Shown here piece by piece: positions 36,159 through 48,415 of a stretch of DNA of 64,000 bases. The notes below the pieces were generated by a model. That model had not been told where the DNA came from and made no database searches. It worked only from the letters and a program-made list of their open reading frames with translations. The stretch is from positions 21,105,628 to 21,169,627 of the forward strand of contig CALNVZ010003430.1 in NCBI GenBank assembly GCA_940671915.1, in the 5' to 3' direction. This DNA comes from Paracentrotus lividus. Its lineage: Eukaryota > Echinodermata > Echinoidea > Camarodonta > Echinidae. Positions within the stretch are counted from its first letter, which is position 1. Every line of letters begins with the position of its first letter. The position numbers were made by a program, and so were the translations under genes.

Positions 36159-36269
36159 GAAAAAAAAAGTAATTTATAAACATCTTTTTCACTTTATTAC
36201 ATATGTTCTGCACGCTTTTGAATCTTTCTATGGTATTTAAAGCAGTACATTTTACATATCCGTAATATA

Positions 36270-36441
36270 TAGAAGGCCTGAGTAGCGCCAGAAGGACATT
36301 GCTCTATCCCCCTCTTGTTGAACGCTAAACAGGGAAGCAGCAACTACCATTTTTTAACGTCTTTTGGTATGACGCGGCCACGGCTCGAACCCACAACCTC
36401 CCGATTATGAGGCGGACGCTCTATCCACTGAGCCAACACAT
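36270..36441 (-). mobile_element. tRNA-derived SINE
   Basis: Read on the minus strand, it begins TGTTGGCTCAGTGGATAGAG (Pol III A box, plus-strand positions about 36421-36435). It continues through a CTCATAA anticodon-loop-like segment, the loop of a Met-type tRNA, and GGGTTCGAGCC (B box, about 36382-36392). A non-tRNA 3' part runs down to about 36270. The acceptor and anticodon stems do not pair properly, so this is a SINE and not a functional tRNA gene. Confidence 0.75.
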
Positions 36442-36577
36442 TGGTGTTGGCCTTCTTTCTTCTGCTTCAGTTTACACAGAAAGTACATATTGAAACATGG
36501 GCTCATTGGTTTACTATAAAATATGATTTCTGTTCATGAATTAATTGATTGATTGGGTGTTTATTTCCTTTTCAGAG

Positions 36578-37285
36578 AGGAGGAACCTACCTCGTTCCAT
36601 CTTGTCCAAGTCCCATGACGACCCTCCAGCAACACCTGTCAAGGGTAGAGATTCACCAGTTGAAGAAGCTCAAGAAGCCCTCTCCCCTTCTGCCTTTGGC
36701 ACCACCAATTATCCAGATGATAGCTCCCGGTTCAGCGCCAGTGGGTCATCAAGCAAACAGTCCACTCAGCCACATTCAGCAGCACTTCCCCCATCACTCG
36801 CACCATCAAAGGCACCAGCACTGTCTCTCATACAAGGTGAAAAACCATCCGTCACGGGCGGGTCGCCCAAGATTCTTCCTCCTGCTTCGACAGAGCGGGT
36901 ACGCAGCCTCACCAATCCTGACTCGGAAACAAGCAGCCTGTCCTCCTCGACATCCATCCCGTTCGCCTACGATACCAAAGCTCCCCCACAGGTCAACGTT
37001 AATACAGTGTCAGCATCACCCCACGCTGGCAGCATGGAGAAGTCAATCGAGAGTGCCTCTGATAAGTTGAGGAAGCTTAGTAGCTCTTGGAAAGACGAGG
37101 CAAGTCCGGAGAGACCTGGTCTTGTTGAGATGAGAACGATGCAGCAGAGAGAGATGATGATGATGTCTCAAGGTTTCCATGACGATGACAAGGAGGAGGA
37201 TGCTGATCAGGATTGTGGGAGCAGTGAGGATAGTGGAGGCCCCCAGAGAACTAGACATGGTAGTGGCACTGTGCACACCCTCTGA
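36578..37285 (+). CDS. 3'-terminal coding exon of an unidentified Ser/Pro-rich protein
   Basis: A TTTCCTTTTCAG acceptor opens a 708-nt frame (235 residues) that ends in TGA at 37283-37285. It is clearly more GC-rich than its flanks and has biased, protein-like composition. The N-terminal part (RRNLPRSILSKSHDDPPATP) and the middle (residues ~15-140) are rich in Ser, Pro and Thr and probably disordered. Around residues 160-175 a short helix-like segment (MEKSIESASDKLRKLSSSW) appears. Near residues 180-200 there is a Met/Gln/Arg-rich stretch with four consecutive Met. Residues ~202-219 are acidic (HDDDKEEDADQD). The protein ends GTVHTL, which is not a canonical class I PDZ ligand because His is at position -2. 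Two acceptors 2 nt apart (36575, 36577) give different frames; splicing from 29889 in phase 0 needs the second. I cannot name the gene. Confidence 0.75.
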   Translation, partial: RRNLPRSILSKSHDDPPATPVKGRDSPVEEAQEALSPSAFGTTNYPDDSSRFSASGSSSKQSTQPHSAALPPSLAPSKAPALSLIQGEKPSVTGGSPKILPPASTERVRSLTNPDSETSSLSSSTSIPFAYDTKAPPQVNVNTVSASPHAGSMEKSIESASDKLRKLSSSWKDEASPERPGLVEMRTMQQREMMMMSQGFHDDDKEEDADQDCGSSEDSGGPQRTRHGSGTVHTL

Positions 37286-37977
37286 TAAACTTATTCCATC
37301 CATTACTGTATTATACACAGAGTTATATTAACTTACAAGTGCAAATATGGGGTTATGGATTATAGATGTCATAAATTATTTACAAATTATTTTCTTGGCA
37401 TCAATTAAAATGTTTTTGAAAATGACACAAGAGGCATAATAATATAGAGAATTATGAAGAAAATATTGATGTTATGATTATGATAGTTAGTGATCTTGAT
37501 ATTAAACTTGCTCTAAAATATAATTTCTTAGTTACAACATAGTAATGATAATATTAATATTGTATTGCATCAGTGATGATTTTAAATTTGCATCCTAATA
37601 TTGGTTATGTTGATATAAAGTATTTACAATGAATCAACTCCCCATTTGCCTCTAGAAGTTAACTTAGGACAACTATTAATGTATACATCTTTTAATGAAA
37701 AAATGATAATATGAAGTATTTATAATGTACCAACTCCACATAAAGGTCTCTAGTAATGTCGCATTTCTTGATAATGATGATATAAATTATTTAGAAATGT
37801 ATTGAATTCACATACATGTAACAAATGGGGTCAAAGTAACACTTATAAATAGCATTGCTCATGGCTTTATGACCAATTTCTTGATAAAAACCTATATTTT
37901 CATCTCCCCTAGTTATGACATTTTCTATTTCATCAATGCTGACCTACTTTGATAAAAGGGAGCAAGTAACAAAATGA
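37286..37977 (+). other. Probable 3' UTR
   Basis: Directly downstream of the stop, AT-rich, no repeat. ATTAAA at 37404-37409 is a weak polyadenylation candidate; an AATAAA is at 38562-38567, beyond a MITE. Transcript data would decide the end. Confidence 0.4.
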
Positions 37978-38296
37978 CAGAGTGTGTAGATAGAGAGAGT
38001 GACGACACCCGTACCCAAAACTAGGTGCGCACAGTCAAAGGTCAAACATGGGGAGCTGAAAGGAACTATTTTTGTGATCATTGCGCAATTATGTTAAGAC
38101 GCATCCTGACCGCGCATCCTGGCAGCGTATGATTAAAACACATCAGCTGGTTGAAAAAAAAAAAAATCCATTGGCATTGAATCAGCTGTTGAGGGCATCA
38201 ACTGCTTATGAAATAGTTCCATTTCGAGCCCCATGAAAAAATTGACCAATCAGAGATGACTTCTGTTGTCGCCACTCTCTCTATCTACCCACTCTG
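37978..38296. mobile_element. 319-bp palindromic MITE
   Basis: CAGAGTGTGTAGATAGAGAG followed by AGTGACGACA mirrors TGTCGCCACTCTCTCTATCT followed by ACCCACTCTG. Arms are over 30 bp with few mismatches. Inner parts also pair weakly (GGAACTATTT with AAATAGTTCC). There is no clean target duplication and no ORF. Confidence 0.75.
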
Positions 38297-40490
38297 CAAA
38301 TTGACATCCACTAAAAGAGCAATATATATCTGTCATGTACACTGTTGTCGATTGAATCTCACAATAAGCAATTCCAGACAGAAGAACTAAAATCACTGAC
38401 AAATATGAGATTATTTCTGGTGAGGTCTATTTAACGGTTTTTGAGCTTGAACAATTAAAACAAAAACAACCGTTGAAGTCTCTAAATTGGCAATGCAAAA
38501 AAATGGATAAATACTATTCTCAAGCATAACTTGCAATTTGTTTGATTGACTTGTGATTTTTAATAAAGTGTTATTGAATATAAATTTTTCTTTATATCAT
38601 CTTTAAGATGAGGTAGGATTGAGAGAAAAAAAATTGTCAATTTGAGGATCAAAATGAGATTGATTTTAGATCCTTGGTAAGACAGATTTAGTGCCTTCTG
38701 TCAGTTGCTTTTGATGGACATTGTCCATGAATAATATGATGGATTTCATGATAAAATGACTATTTCCATCCCAGCCTCCTTGTCCTTGTTTAATGACTTG
38801 GCATATCTCCAGTCCATAAACTTCCATTGTCATGATTTCTGTTCAAACCTTGAAAAAATATAAATAGGATTTGATGTATACGATTCTCAGAAAGTAGTAT
38901 TTTAACTGCTCCACATCAGCCAGTGTTTGCTCAATCTGGAGATTCCAACTGTCCTTGAGAAAAAGCCTAAGATTCTAGAAACCCTAAATCTAATTTCGGT
39001 ATATATATAATCTCAAAGTGTTGTCGACATGCTGGGGACTGCAGGCATTACCTTTTGGAAGCTGCTGAAACTCGATATTGAGCTCATGAAATAGCCCGCT
39101 TATAGCATCACATTACAAATAGTTTTGAGCTAGTTCTGATTGGGCTAATTTGCCATATCAGGAATAGCGGGCTAATTTCAAAACGCTGGCTGATATAGTC
39201 AGGCCTTCCTTCTGATTGCCAAATCATCCACAATGAGAAGACATCAGGGGTGGGTGATTTTCAGGGAAGGGTGTCTTTAGGGCGCCTTTGTCCCCTGGAT
39301 GATCTTCCTTTGTCATGTTGGAATGAGGTGCGTCCATTGTCAAGGTAGAAACAGGCGGGACCAAGTTCAGAGAAATAGGGGGTCAGGAAAGGGTCAATTG
39401 GTGGCCTGGGATTGATAGGGTTGGTAGAAGTTTAGATTGAAGGGAGGAGGGAAGGAAGAGAGAATAGAATGTAATTACTCATTTTGTTCTTTGAATGTGT
39501 TTCAATCATTTTTGGATCATTAAACTGGTTATCTGTCCATCTTATGTGTTTGGGAGGGTTGGGTAGAAGTACTCTTGGCTACTGGCAGAGAGGTGAGAAA
39601 GAAGGGAGCAAAGGACATTCCCAGGATGTTCCCAGGATATTTCATTTAGTTTAAATCTTTTGAATGTGTTATTGTGGGATCATTAAACTCTCTGCCTACG
39701 TTTACAAGTTCAAGTAGTAATTAAAAAGTGAGTCATAGGGAATAGTTTTTTTGGTTTTATTGTCCTGTAATTGCCAGGAAATCTAGAGATTTCTCACCCG
39801 AAATCACAAAAGTTCACCTGTGGTTTAAGGTTAAGGAACCCAATACACCTTTGTAAGCCTGCAGTTTGTAAAGAAACTACCCAAATCAAAGGCTTATGTG
39901 GCTTTATGAATTCCTATTCTAAAGAGAGGAAGTATTGAGAGTCTATTCCTTCATCGCCAAAGTGGTGGGTTTATTTTTTTTTTTACATTTTAAGAATTAG
40001 CAGTTGTTGATTTCCTAAAGGGGATAATGGCTTTGGTGATGACTTCAAGATATTCAAACAGAATTAATGAAACCTACCCCAAATCTTCCAAAACGACAAA
40101 TAAAGTGATAACTCTCAAACAAATTTTGGTAGAGAAAATAAAGCTGAAAAGTAATCAATAAAATAGGGAAATAAGGAAACAAAAAGTTATCCTGTCACAT
40201 GTCCTTGTTACTTGGTCTCTAACTTCTGCGTCCTGTAACAGAGATTTGTGATCAATTACAAATGTTAATTGTTTACTGCTCTATTATTTAAGCTTAAGTC
40301 TTATTCAACAATGTTCTATTTCAGCCATTTTTTTTTTTCAGGTTGAAACAATCAACATCCTGCATAATACCCTTTTCAGAATTGAGTTCAACTACTTTCC
40401 TGTGATATGTGATCCCATTATACCAGCAGGCCTCAAGATTGGTTTAAAATTCAAGTGGTACCAGCAATAAAGTTAGGTGATTTGTGGATA
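38297..40490. other. Non-coding stretch
   Basis: AT-rich, with a short inverted pair at about 39085-39180 (GAAATAGCCCGCT and AGCGGGCTAATTTC) that may be a small old palindrome. GGAGGGAAGGAAGAGAG purine tracts occur near 39440. No exon is seen. Confidence 0.45.
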
Positions 40491-40640
40491 AAAACCCATT
40501 AAAAAAAAGGTTTGGTTAACTCTAAGAAAAAGGAATATGAAAAGGTTTGGTTAACTCTCTATAAAAACCCATTAAAAAAAGGTTTGGTTAACTCTAAAAA
40601 AGGAATATGAAAAGGTTTGGTTAACTCTCTATAAAAGAAA
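40491..40640. repeat. Two-copy ~73-bp tandem repeat
   Basis: AAAACCCATT, an A run, GGTTTGGTTAACTCTAA, GGAATATGAAAAGG and GGTTTGGTTAACTCTCTATA occur twice in tandem with few differences. Each copy also contains GGTTTGGTTAACTCT twice, so there is a nested short period. Recent by appearance. Confidence 0.85.
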
Positions 40641-43600
40641 CAAAGAATAAGAATTTTGCAAATTTGCTTTTGTATGACCAGATTCAAGTTCTAGGAAATG
40701 AAGGGTTCACATAGGGGTCAAGGGAGGCGGCAGAGAGGGGGGCATGTTTGCACCCTCTTATTAACTGGTTCTACCCTTGATGTTTTTAAAAAAAAGTGAG
40801 AATATATTAATTGCCCTTGTTGGGTTATTACTTGAACTTTCTGAGATTTCCGAGAAGAAATGAGTGCAATTGCAGGGGTGAAATCTTGAACTTGATGGGT
40901 AAGGGCAATAACATGAATACCATCCTAGTTACACGCAGGGTGTTAATTGGTCTAAGGGGAAGGGGGTAATGTTGCCCCCCTGTTTTCCTCCTAAGGAGGG
41001 TAAGAGGATCTTTGTGGTGGTTTCTGTCCAAATATTTCCCTCTTGGTATTAATATCCATCAAGAAAAGCTGCTAAATTGACAGTGAATGGTTGCTTATAT
41101 TTGTCATTATGCATGAATATAGGATGATTTTATGGGAAGGGCTTGCCTGAAGTTTGTCTGACTTTGTACCAAATGCCATAATGTATATGCAAAATAAGGA
41201 CTTTGTGAAGTAATTTTTTTTTTCAAATATGGTGTCAGAATAACTTTTACAACTAAAGATTGCAGTTTCATACTGCTGTGTCGTGTGAGCCAAATCAGTA
41301 GTTACCAAATATTTTCCTTTAGAAAAAAAAAGAAAAATAGAAATTGAAATCAAAATGTAACTGGATGATCTATCATGTCTCAAATGAAAGAAAAGTAGAT
41401 TCTAATCATGTGATTACAGAAGGAGGTTAATAAGGAAATACACTTTTGGTTTTGATATTGATTAATTGGAAATGGGACATTAAAGAAGGACATCTTGTAT
41501 ATCATCAAGGATAAACACTTTCAATATCATTTGATTAATCAAGGAGTGTGCTAGTGGCATATAAAAGTACCCTTAGTTTCAATTAGGGGGTGTATAAGAA
41601 CTGATTTTAAAAAGTTTATTGTTTCATGGTAATCAATATGCATGAGAGTAGTCAATTTCATTCACTTGAAAAAGTTTGCCAAGATAACTTCAGCTTCAAA
41701 CCTGAAAAATGCAATCAATATCTCGTACCGGCCCCTTCCTGCATTTATTTATTGAATGCCCAGATAGAAAGAAATGGGCTAAACTTTAGGGAAGGGTCAA
41801 TTGATTTTCATAAACTGGTGATAAAATATGCTTCAGTTGGTGTCAAAAGAGGCAATAAAAAAATATGTTCATTATCACCTAATTGAGCTGAATTTACAGT
41901 TCGTGGAAATCGAGAGTTCATTTTCGGGGCAAAGTGGTTTTGGGAGTTTACGGGATTAAAGAAGGGGCGAGAAATTGTACCCCTGTCTACCCGACAGGGG
42001 GGCATGGGCAGCTGGCCTTCATTTATGGACGCCCTATGGGTGTAACCTGGTATATAATTGCTTCCATTCATCAGAAAGCCGTTGGGCGGGAAGACGGACT
42101 GTGTAATTATTCAACTTCAAGCAAAAGATTTTTTCCCCATGGGGCACCACCTAATCGATATTATCCATCATTGAAATTATTTGTAAGAAAACAGTTCTTG
42201 GGTATTTGGACAGATTATTTAGGAATTATGAAAAATACAATGCATCTTGTGTCTGACTATCATGAACATTGCCCATTTAATCCTTGGTTTTCTCCCAGAG
42301 CGGGATGGGAAGTAATAGGCTGTGACCTTTTGCAGGCTTCTTTTTCGTGAAAAATTTCTGTCTCTGATTGTTATGAATATCATACATGTTTTGTTGTTCA
42401 TACCTCTCCGAACAAGAAGGGCATTTTGACTGACCTTTTTGTTCCTGAAAAACTTATGAGGAGTACCACAAGGATGTTAACTCACACCTTTTATATTCAT
42501 ATAGTGTCCCTTTGGCTCTAAACAGATCATTTTGATCATTACAATTTAGAGTTAGGCAAACTAGGAGCCTCCATTTCAGGGAAATGTATACATATTACAG
42601 AAATACAACTTACTGTGAGGCAATTTCCTGGCATTAGTTATTTCTTTGTTATGCTTCATATGTAATTATGATTTTATGGAAAAAAATATGTCTGTATAAA
42701 ATGCTATGTTCCTATGAATTAAAGTATTAAAATGATTTATCCAACATTATAAAATAACTCAACATTTCATTTTGCTTGAATAGGTTTCTTCAGGCATATA
42801 ATGCTCTTCTACTGATCTTTTAATGAAACTATAGAAAATGATTGATATATACAATGAGTGATAAGACAATACTCATCACCACAAAACTTATTTATTAAAA
42901 TCTCCTCCATGTAGATTACCTCAGTATGTTTTAAGTTATTGCATTTGTATGTATTTTTTCATGCTCTTTCCTTCTTCACAGTGGTACCTGAAGTATGTCG
43001 TTGGCTGAGAAACAGAAGGGCGCTATTACTATTGACTTTGTACATTCTGAACGGAACATCTTTAAGATGCAATAACGTCCTTCTGGCTCTCAACAGACAA
43101 TATTAATTATGTGGAGTTGGCCCATTACCAATTCTTTATATTTATTTTACATTTATCATCATTATTAATCAACACCTTTAAAGTTTTAAGATATCCCAAT
43201 CTACGAAACTGATTTGAGAGATGATGTAGGACTATCTTTATCCACCACCTCCCACTTAGAAGTGAATGACCTGAAAAACAAAACAGAGATATGAAACACT
43301 TCCTGTTTCTCAAAGAAAAGTACTTCATATATTTAATGATAACAACTAACGTGCAGTAGTATATCACTGTCATAGGACTTGATTACTTTGAAAAGCTGTT
43401 TGATCATTCTTTTTGCTAAGTTTAACAAGTCACATCTTTATGAGGGTATTCACACCATGGTTATTATGTTTAGGATAACAGAACAATGAGTGAAGTCCTT
43501 TGCCAAGGGTTTTTATGAAAGAACTGACGATGCGGTTTATGTAAATGCGAGGTAACAAACTTTAGCAGTTACTGCTGTCTCTAGTGCTGTGGTCATAACA

Positions 43601-43680
43601 GGCTGTGAGTGTTATTTGCAAGATCGTTAGGCAGCTATCCTGTGATTTCTTGCATTTTAACATGGCTGTAGCGCTAAATT
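40641..43680. other. Non-coding stretch
   Basis: No supported gene. A 138-codon plus-strand ORF at 41934-42350 has no recognisable domain and no good splice context. A hairpin-capable CCCCTGTCTACCCGACAGGGG occurs at about 41982. Confidence 0.4.
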
Positions 43681-43683
43681 GCC

Positions 43684-43907
43684 AGTCGGTCCAAACCCAC
43701 TTTGTCTAATGCCCATTTGGTCCAATTATCCTTTGGTCTAGCTACCACTTCTCCATTTCATCTAATGTTCATTTTGTCTAATGTCCACTCTGTCTAACAC
43801 CACTTAGTCCATTCCTGTAACAAACAGGTAATGGACTTTGGGAATTAGACAAAAATGCAATGAGACAAATCAGCAATTAGACCAAGTGTTCATTAGACCA
43901 AGTGAGA
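43684..43907. repeat. TGGTCTAAT-type inverted repeat, copy A
   Basis: Iterated CATTTGGTCC, TTTGTCTAATG and TGTCTAACACC run rightward to the centre (TAGTCCATTCCTGTAACAAA). The complements (ATTAGACAAA, ATTAGACCAAGTG) follow. Two more copies are at 47620-47835 and 48416-48772. Confidence 0.75.
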
Positions 43908-44640
43908 GCTCAAAGGGAATTTGTAATGTATGTAAGAATGTGTCAAGAGATACCCCGAAAAAATTCATTTTCAAAGCGTCATTACATGCTTCTCAAGAAG
44001 TAAAAAGTTGCAAGTGACAGGAAATAATATAGATGGCACTGTTTATACCATATACGCTGCCTTATAAAATGGTGATATTTAGTCCTCAATATCTCAGCAA
44101 TTGTACAACAGATTAGCTAAATCCTGTCTGACCTAATTTGTGCTATTATGGTCCCAACATTAGCTGTATAAGAGTGTCTGTTTTTGTTTTTTTGTTTTTT
44201 TTAAATCTTGAACAAGGTTAACAAAGTTGAAAAGTCCCCTACTGTAGTAGAATATTGTAAGTTTTCACATTTTGGGGAGAATGTACATTTTTGTGTGCAG
44301 GTTCGGGTTAATTTCTGAGCATTTTGGTCATTCATAAAACTCACATCATACAAAAATTATAATTGAATGGTAATCAACCTTTTCCAATCACTTTTAGACA
44401 GTTTTCTTCCAAAATAATATCTCACAACCATGACATTAATTTCCAACTATGCTTGTCCCCAAACATTTGCCAAAATGTTAAGGACATAGAGGGAATGGTG
44501 ATTCCTATAGACATATTCAGGTACCTCAAATAATTTCTGAATATAGTTTAATATTTATAGGTTATAGGGGCTGCAAGTCGAAAGTTCATGCATGACAAAG
44601 AATTCTTGTTAATTCTTGCCAAGTTATTTGGCATCATATC
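43908..44640. other. Non-coding stretch
   Basis: AT-rich, apparently unique; nothing recognised. Confidence 0.45.
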
Positions 44641-44781
44641 AGGGGGGTGTTTCATGCAAGGACTTGTCAGACATTTTATCCCACAAACTGTTAAAAGCTA
44701 CTGGAATGCTTGCATCTGATTGGCTGAGAGCAAATTTGTCAGATAAAATGTCCAACAAGTCCTTTGATGAAATGCTCCCCT
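44641..44781. mobile_element. ~140-bp palindromic MITE
   Basis: AGGGGGGTGTTTCATGCAAG then GACTTGTCAGACATTTTAT mirrors ATAAAATGTCCAACAAGTC then CTTTGATGAAATGCTCCCCT. The loop contains CATCTGATTGGCTGAGAGC. No ORF. The ends are similar in style to the palindrome at 34219. Confidence 0.75.
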
Positions 44782-46305
44782 GAAATTCTGATTATAAATC
44801 TTTGTCCTTGGTTTACTTTGAATCTATTCTGAGAACTCTCATTCTTTGTAAAACTAAAAGCCTGTTCTAAAGCTTCATATTGTCTTGTCATCCCTCGAGA
44901 AATTTCTGCCAAATTTGTGCCAAAGTCCTTTAGTATGTAGACCCTGATTTGAAGGTTCACACCATAACATATGCTAGAATTATCAATAATTGTAAACCTA
45001 ATAGGCCGAAAGGTGCTTCAATGAGGTTATTATTTAAGTATCTTTGTAATTTATTTTAAAACAGAGAATCAGGTTAAGGTTTCCGTGAAAGCAGTGAGTC
45101 TTGTAAGGAAGGCTTTATAAATCACTGTGAGCTGTTGTGAGATCATAGTTGTAATGTAGTTTAGGATATTGATTTCATTCTATCCTTTTGGGGTAGGATT
45201 TATCCAAAGAATAGATCAAATTTTTACACTCACATGTTATTTGTGGGTCACTTTTTTACTTGAAAAATCCTCCCCCTTTCTCAGCATTTAAAAAGTCATC
45301 AAATTTTCTCTTTTTTTGGGTGTGTGCATAACCCTAAAGTCTGTAGCATGTTCAAATTTATTGGAAATTACCCAAATATGTGAATTTACAGGGTAGTTTT
45401 TCCAAGCTGATGTTTCTTTGAAACCCATCTGGTTGAATACTTGGAAAACATATGGTTTTAGTTCTATTACCATGTGTATATTTCAAACTACTCTGATAAC
45501 CATGTCATGACCATATCCAAATATGTTTTTCATACTTTGATGTAATTTTCAGCAGTAGACTGGTGGCATTCATAACCAATTATGGTTATTTGTATTCCAA
45601 GATTATATTGAGTTAATCCAGTAATCCAGAAATTTCATTAACTGATTATTGTTTAAAACAAATTCATTAATAAAAAAACATCCCCAGGGTATATGTTTTA
45701 ACCTCTAGATATTTTATATATGTTTATCAGATTTATTTACATTATATTTCATAACAAACTTTGGAATGAAATTGTGAACCTTGGACTTTGAAATCAACTT
45801 TTGAATTGAATAGCAATCCAAAAAAAGTCCCTTTGTAGACCACGTAATAACATGGAATGTCTGATTTAAAGATAAAAAATAGTATTTCAATTAAAAAAGA
45901 TGCAGTGGTGTATTACTATTGACTTTGAATTTCGTATAATAGTTCTATACAGAGTTGTCCCCAGCTGCAAATGTACTTACCAGCAGCAAAAATGCCGGAA
46001 AAAGTAAAAAAACAAAAAACATGATACCTTGTTATTAAACTGATCATGTTGTGTCCTCTTGGGTTAATCAGTGGTGGTTTTAGTTCTAAGAGCTCACAAA
46101 GCAACATGGATTGCCCCCCCCCCCCCTATTTCCATAACAAATATTAACATAATGTTTATATTTACCTGTTAGAAGAAAGAGAAGCCAAACAGTACTGATT
46201 TCATACATATTATTTCATTTGAGAGTTTAATACAAAATATTGATTTCCAAAGTCAAATTTTTTTTTGTCTTGCTGAAATCACTGATTTCATCTTCTTGGG
46301 GGTAA
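44782..46305. other. Non-coding stretch
   Basis: AT-rich, no exon or clear repeat; a C run is at 46115-46125. Confidence 0.45.
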
Positions 46306-46412
46306 TAATAACATCATGCAGGGCCCCGCTGGGAAAACAGTTGTCAGAACTGAAGTGGCTACCCTGGGTAAATAAAACGATATTATTATTGTTATTATTA
46401 TTATTATTATCT
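46306..46412 (+). mobile_element. SINE/LINE 3' fragment with (ATT)n tail
   Basis: GCAGGGCCCCGCTGGGAAAA, CAGTTGTCAGAACTGAAGTGG, CTACCCTGGGTAAATAAAACG, then ATT repeats. The end structure (short GC-rich body, TAAATAAA-like end, ATT microsatellite) is typical of retroposed 3' ends. It differs in sequence from the tail at 33360. Confidence 0.55.
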
Positions 46413-46663
46413 TCAATACACTGATTTTGAACCTTTGAAATAATATGATATTGTATTGTGCATTTGCCATCTCTGTGTCAGGAACCAAAGTGAACCTACA
46501 GGTTAGGAAAAGATTTCTCCTGAACTGGACAGAATATGAACTTTAGAAAGTGAAATAAATATAAATGTCATATAGGTTATCCAATACTTTTTTCTGGGAT
46601 GCTGTGTGTATTTGACCAAAGAAGTCTGGAGCAAATGTCTTGTATGAGGTAATACGAGGTGAA

Positions 46664-47030
46664 TATCTGTATCAACCTCCCTGAAAGTGACCCAGTTTTC
46701 AGTTCCAACAAACTATGTTCATTGTGATCATCTCCATCTGTCCAGCAAAGATCATTCTTTTAAAGGGATATGGATCATACACTCTCAACATTGAAAGCTC
46801 AAATTGACTCAATTCTGGGTATTGATATGTGGATTCCGGGTCAATTATTGCCATGTCAACTTCCCTGAAAATGACCCAGTTTTCAGTTCCAACAAACTAT
46901 GTTCATCATGATCATCTCCATCAGTAATTCAAATATCATGCTTTTAGAGGGATATGATCCTACACTCTAAACATTCAAAATTCTGGGTCCATTAGTATGC
47001 AGATTATGGGTCGCTTATTGCCATTTCAGA
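46664..47030. repeat. Two-copy ~184-bp tandem duplication
   Basis: Both copies carry CTGAAA.TGACCCAGTTTTCA, GTTCCAACAAACTATGTTCAT, TGATCATCTCCATC, GGGATATG, TACACTCT and ATTCTGGGT. The period from 46681 to 46865 is 184 bp. No shared reading frame. Confidence 0.8.
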
Positions 47031-47619
47031 TGTATGGCGATGTTTGATCCGAAATGGTGTTTGGCCCCAATGGATCCAGAATGAAGTCAATTTGACTCTT
47101 ATTTGTTTTTCAGGGTGTAGTACTTAAAACTGTGAGCACAGTATGCTGGGGTTATTCTCTTTGTGTGTATGCGACTTCTAGGCTCGATGAATTTGTCGAC
47201 TCCACTGCCTTTTGCATAAAAATAAACATTATTGTAAATGAAAGTGTAGGGGAAGCGAATTGATATTGAATTCTGTCTCGCTGTCGCAAACTGGGATTGA
47301 CCGTATCTCTTTAAAATCATCGCCATAGAAATGAAGAGTTTGTGAGTAACGTGACCTTTTCTGGGTAAGAGTCGCTTCATAATCTTCAAATTTGAACAGG
47401 ATATTTAAAACATGGTGAAGCCGTCATGGTGCTCAAAACTGTCTTGTTATTTCTGTCTGGATATAACTTTTTTATCTTGAAGAGATTTTGTTATGACACA
47501 TGCAAGTGTTTGTGTGTGGTCCCTTGATTTTGGCCACGATGTTGGTATGAGCAACGAGGTATAAGATGAGGTAGAAGTACGAAGTAGGACGGGGCAAATG
47601 CATTTATCCTAAAGGCAGT

Positions 47620-47835
47620 TGTAGTACATTTTGGTCTACTAACAATTTGGTCAAATACAAACTTGCTCTAATTCTCACATGGTCTAATTGTTAATTCACA
47701 TAATAGCCAATTGTCTAATTGCATTTTGTTCTAACTCCCAAATTTGTTACACATAATTAACTAATTGATGTTAGTATGTGGTATTAGACAATCAGAGAAT
47801 TGAGCCTACTGCTGTTAGAACAAATGGAGTTTAAC
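47620..47835. repeat. TGGTCTAAT-type inverted repeat, copy B
   Basis: TTTTGGTCTACTAACA, ACATGGTCTAATTG and TTGTCTAATTGCATTTTG precede a centre like TTGTTACACATAA. They are followed by TTAGACAATCAGAGAATTGAG and TTAGAACAAATGGAG. More decayed than copy C. Confidence 0.65.
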
Positions 47836-48415
47836 TGCTCAACTGATGATGTGTAATCCATTGACTGTTGACTACTAAAATTCTCATTTCTATAGGTTTA
47901 ATACAGTAGGCACCTGGTCCCATTAATATAGGTTAAAAGAAATACATTTTATTTCTCATTCTTGCCATTGTGAATCCTCCTTTAATCTTGTTGACAGAAA
48001 AGTCTTCATGTTCTTCAATTTATGATTAATATTATATAGGTACAAAATAAATACATGTTATACAATTGTATGTAATTGCATATCATGAATTTATTCTGAG
48101 CATCAAGGATGCGTAAAATTGCATCAGATGCATTTATTGTTTCTTCAAAGCTAAAGGGATGATCATTCATCTTGCTCTGCGGAAAGGCTATTAATCACTT
48201 ATGTTAAAAAGATGTTTTACTTACAATACCCTATAATATTATTATCTATGCTTATATAAATTGCCAGAGTTGTTTAATATTCTGTAGTGAATTATTGATG
48301 TGTGTTTGTATAGAATACATTCCCCAGGGGGAGTGTACTCATTGATACTGTTTTCAATGTTAATACTCTCTCATCCCATATCATGCCCTATGAGGCGGTA
48401 AATTGCTTGGTATAA

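Larger units (their letters stand above)
29890..36577 (+). other. Probable 6.7-kb intron
   Basis: The region between the donor at 29890 (GTGAGT) and the acceptor AG at 36576-36577 contains repeats listed separately (32792-33197, 33215-33395, 34216-34350, 34640-35275, 35413-35763, 36270-36441). No intervening exon is convincing, but a short one cannot be excluded. A weak coding-like segment lies at 35828-36158. Confidence 0.5.

Noticed and set aside
36360..36441. Functional tRNA gene
   Set aside because: A and B boxes are present, but the stems do not pair and a non-tRNA body follows; it is a SINE.
36549..37070. Second long plus-strand frame in the terminal exon
   Set aside because: Mostly a shifted shadow of the 235-residue frame with His/Pro/Gln-rich composition; kept only as an alternative-acceptor possibility in the findings.
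37265..37285. C-terminal PDZ-binding motif
   Set aside because: The end is VHTL; position -2 is His, so it does not meet the class I consensus.
36766..37318. Minus-strand ORFs over the terminal exon
   Set aside because: Antisense shadows of the plus-strand exon, which has the splice site and stop.
41934..42350. 138-codon plus-strand ORF
   Set aside because: No recognisable domain, no splice context, and composition typical of chance frames.
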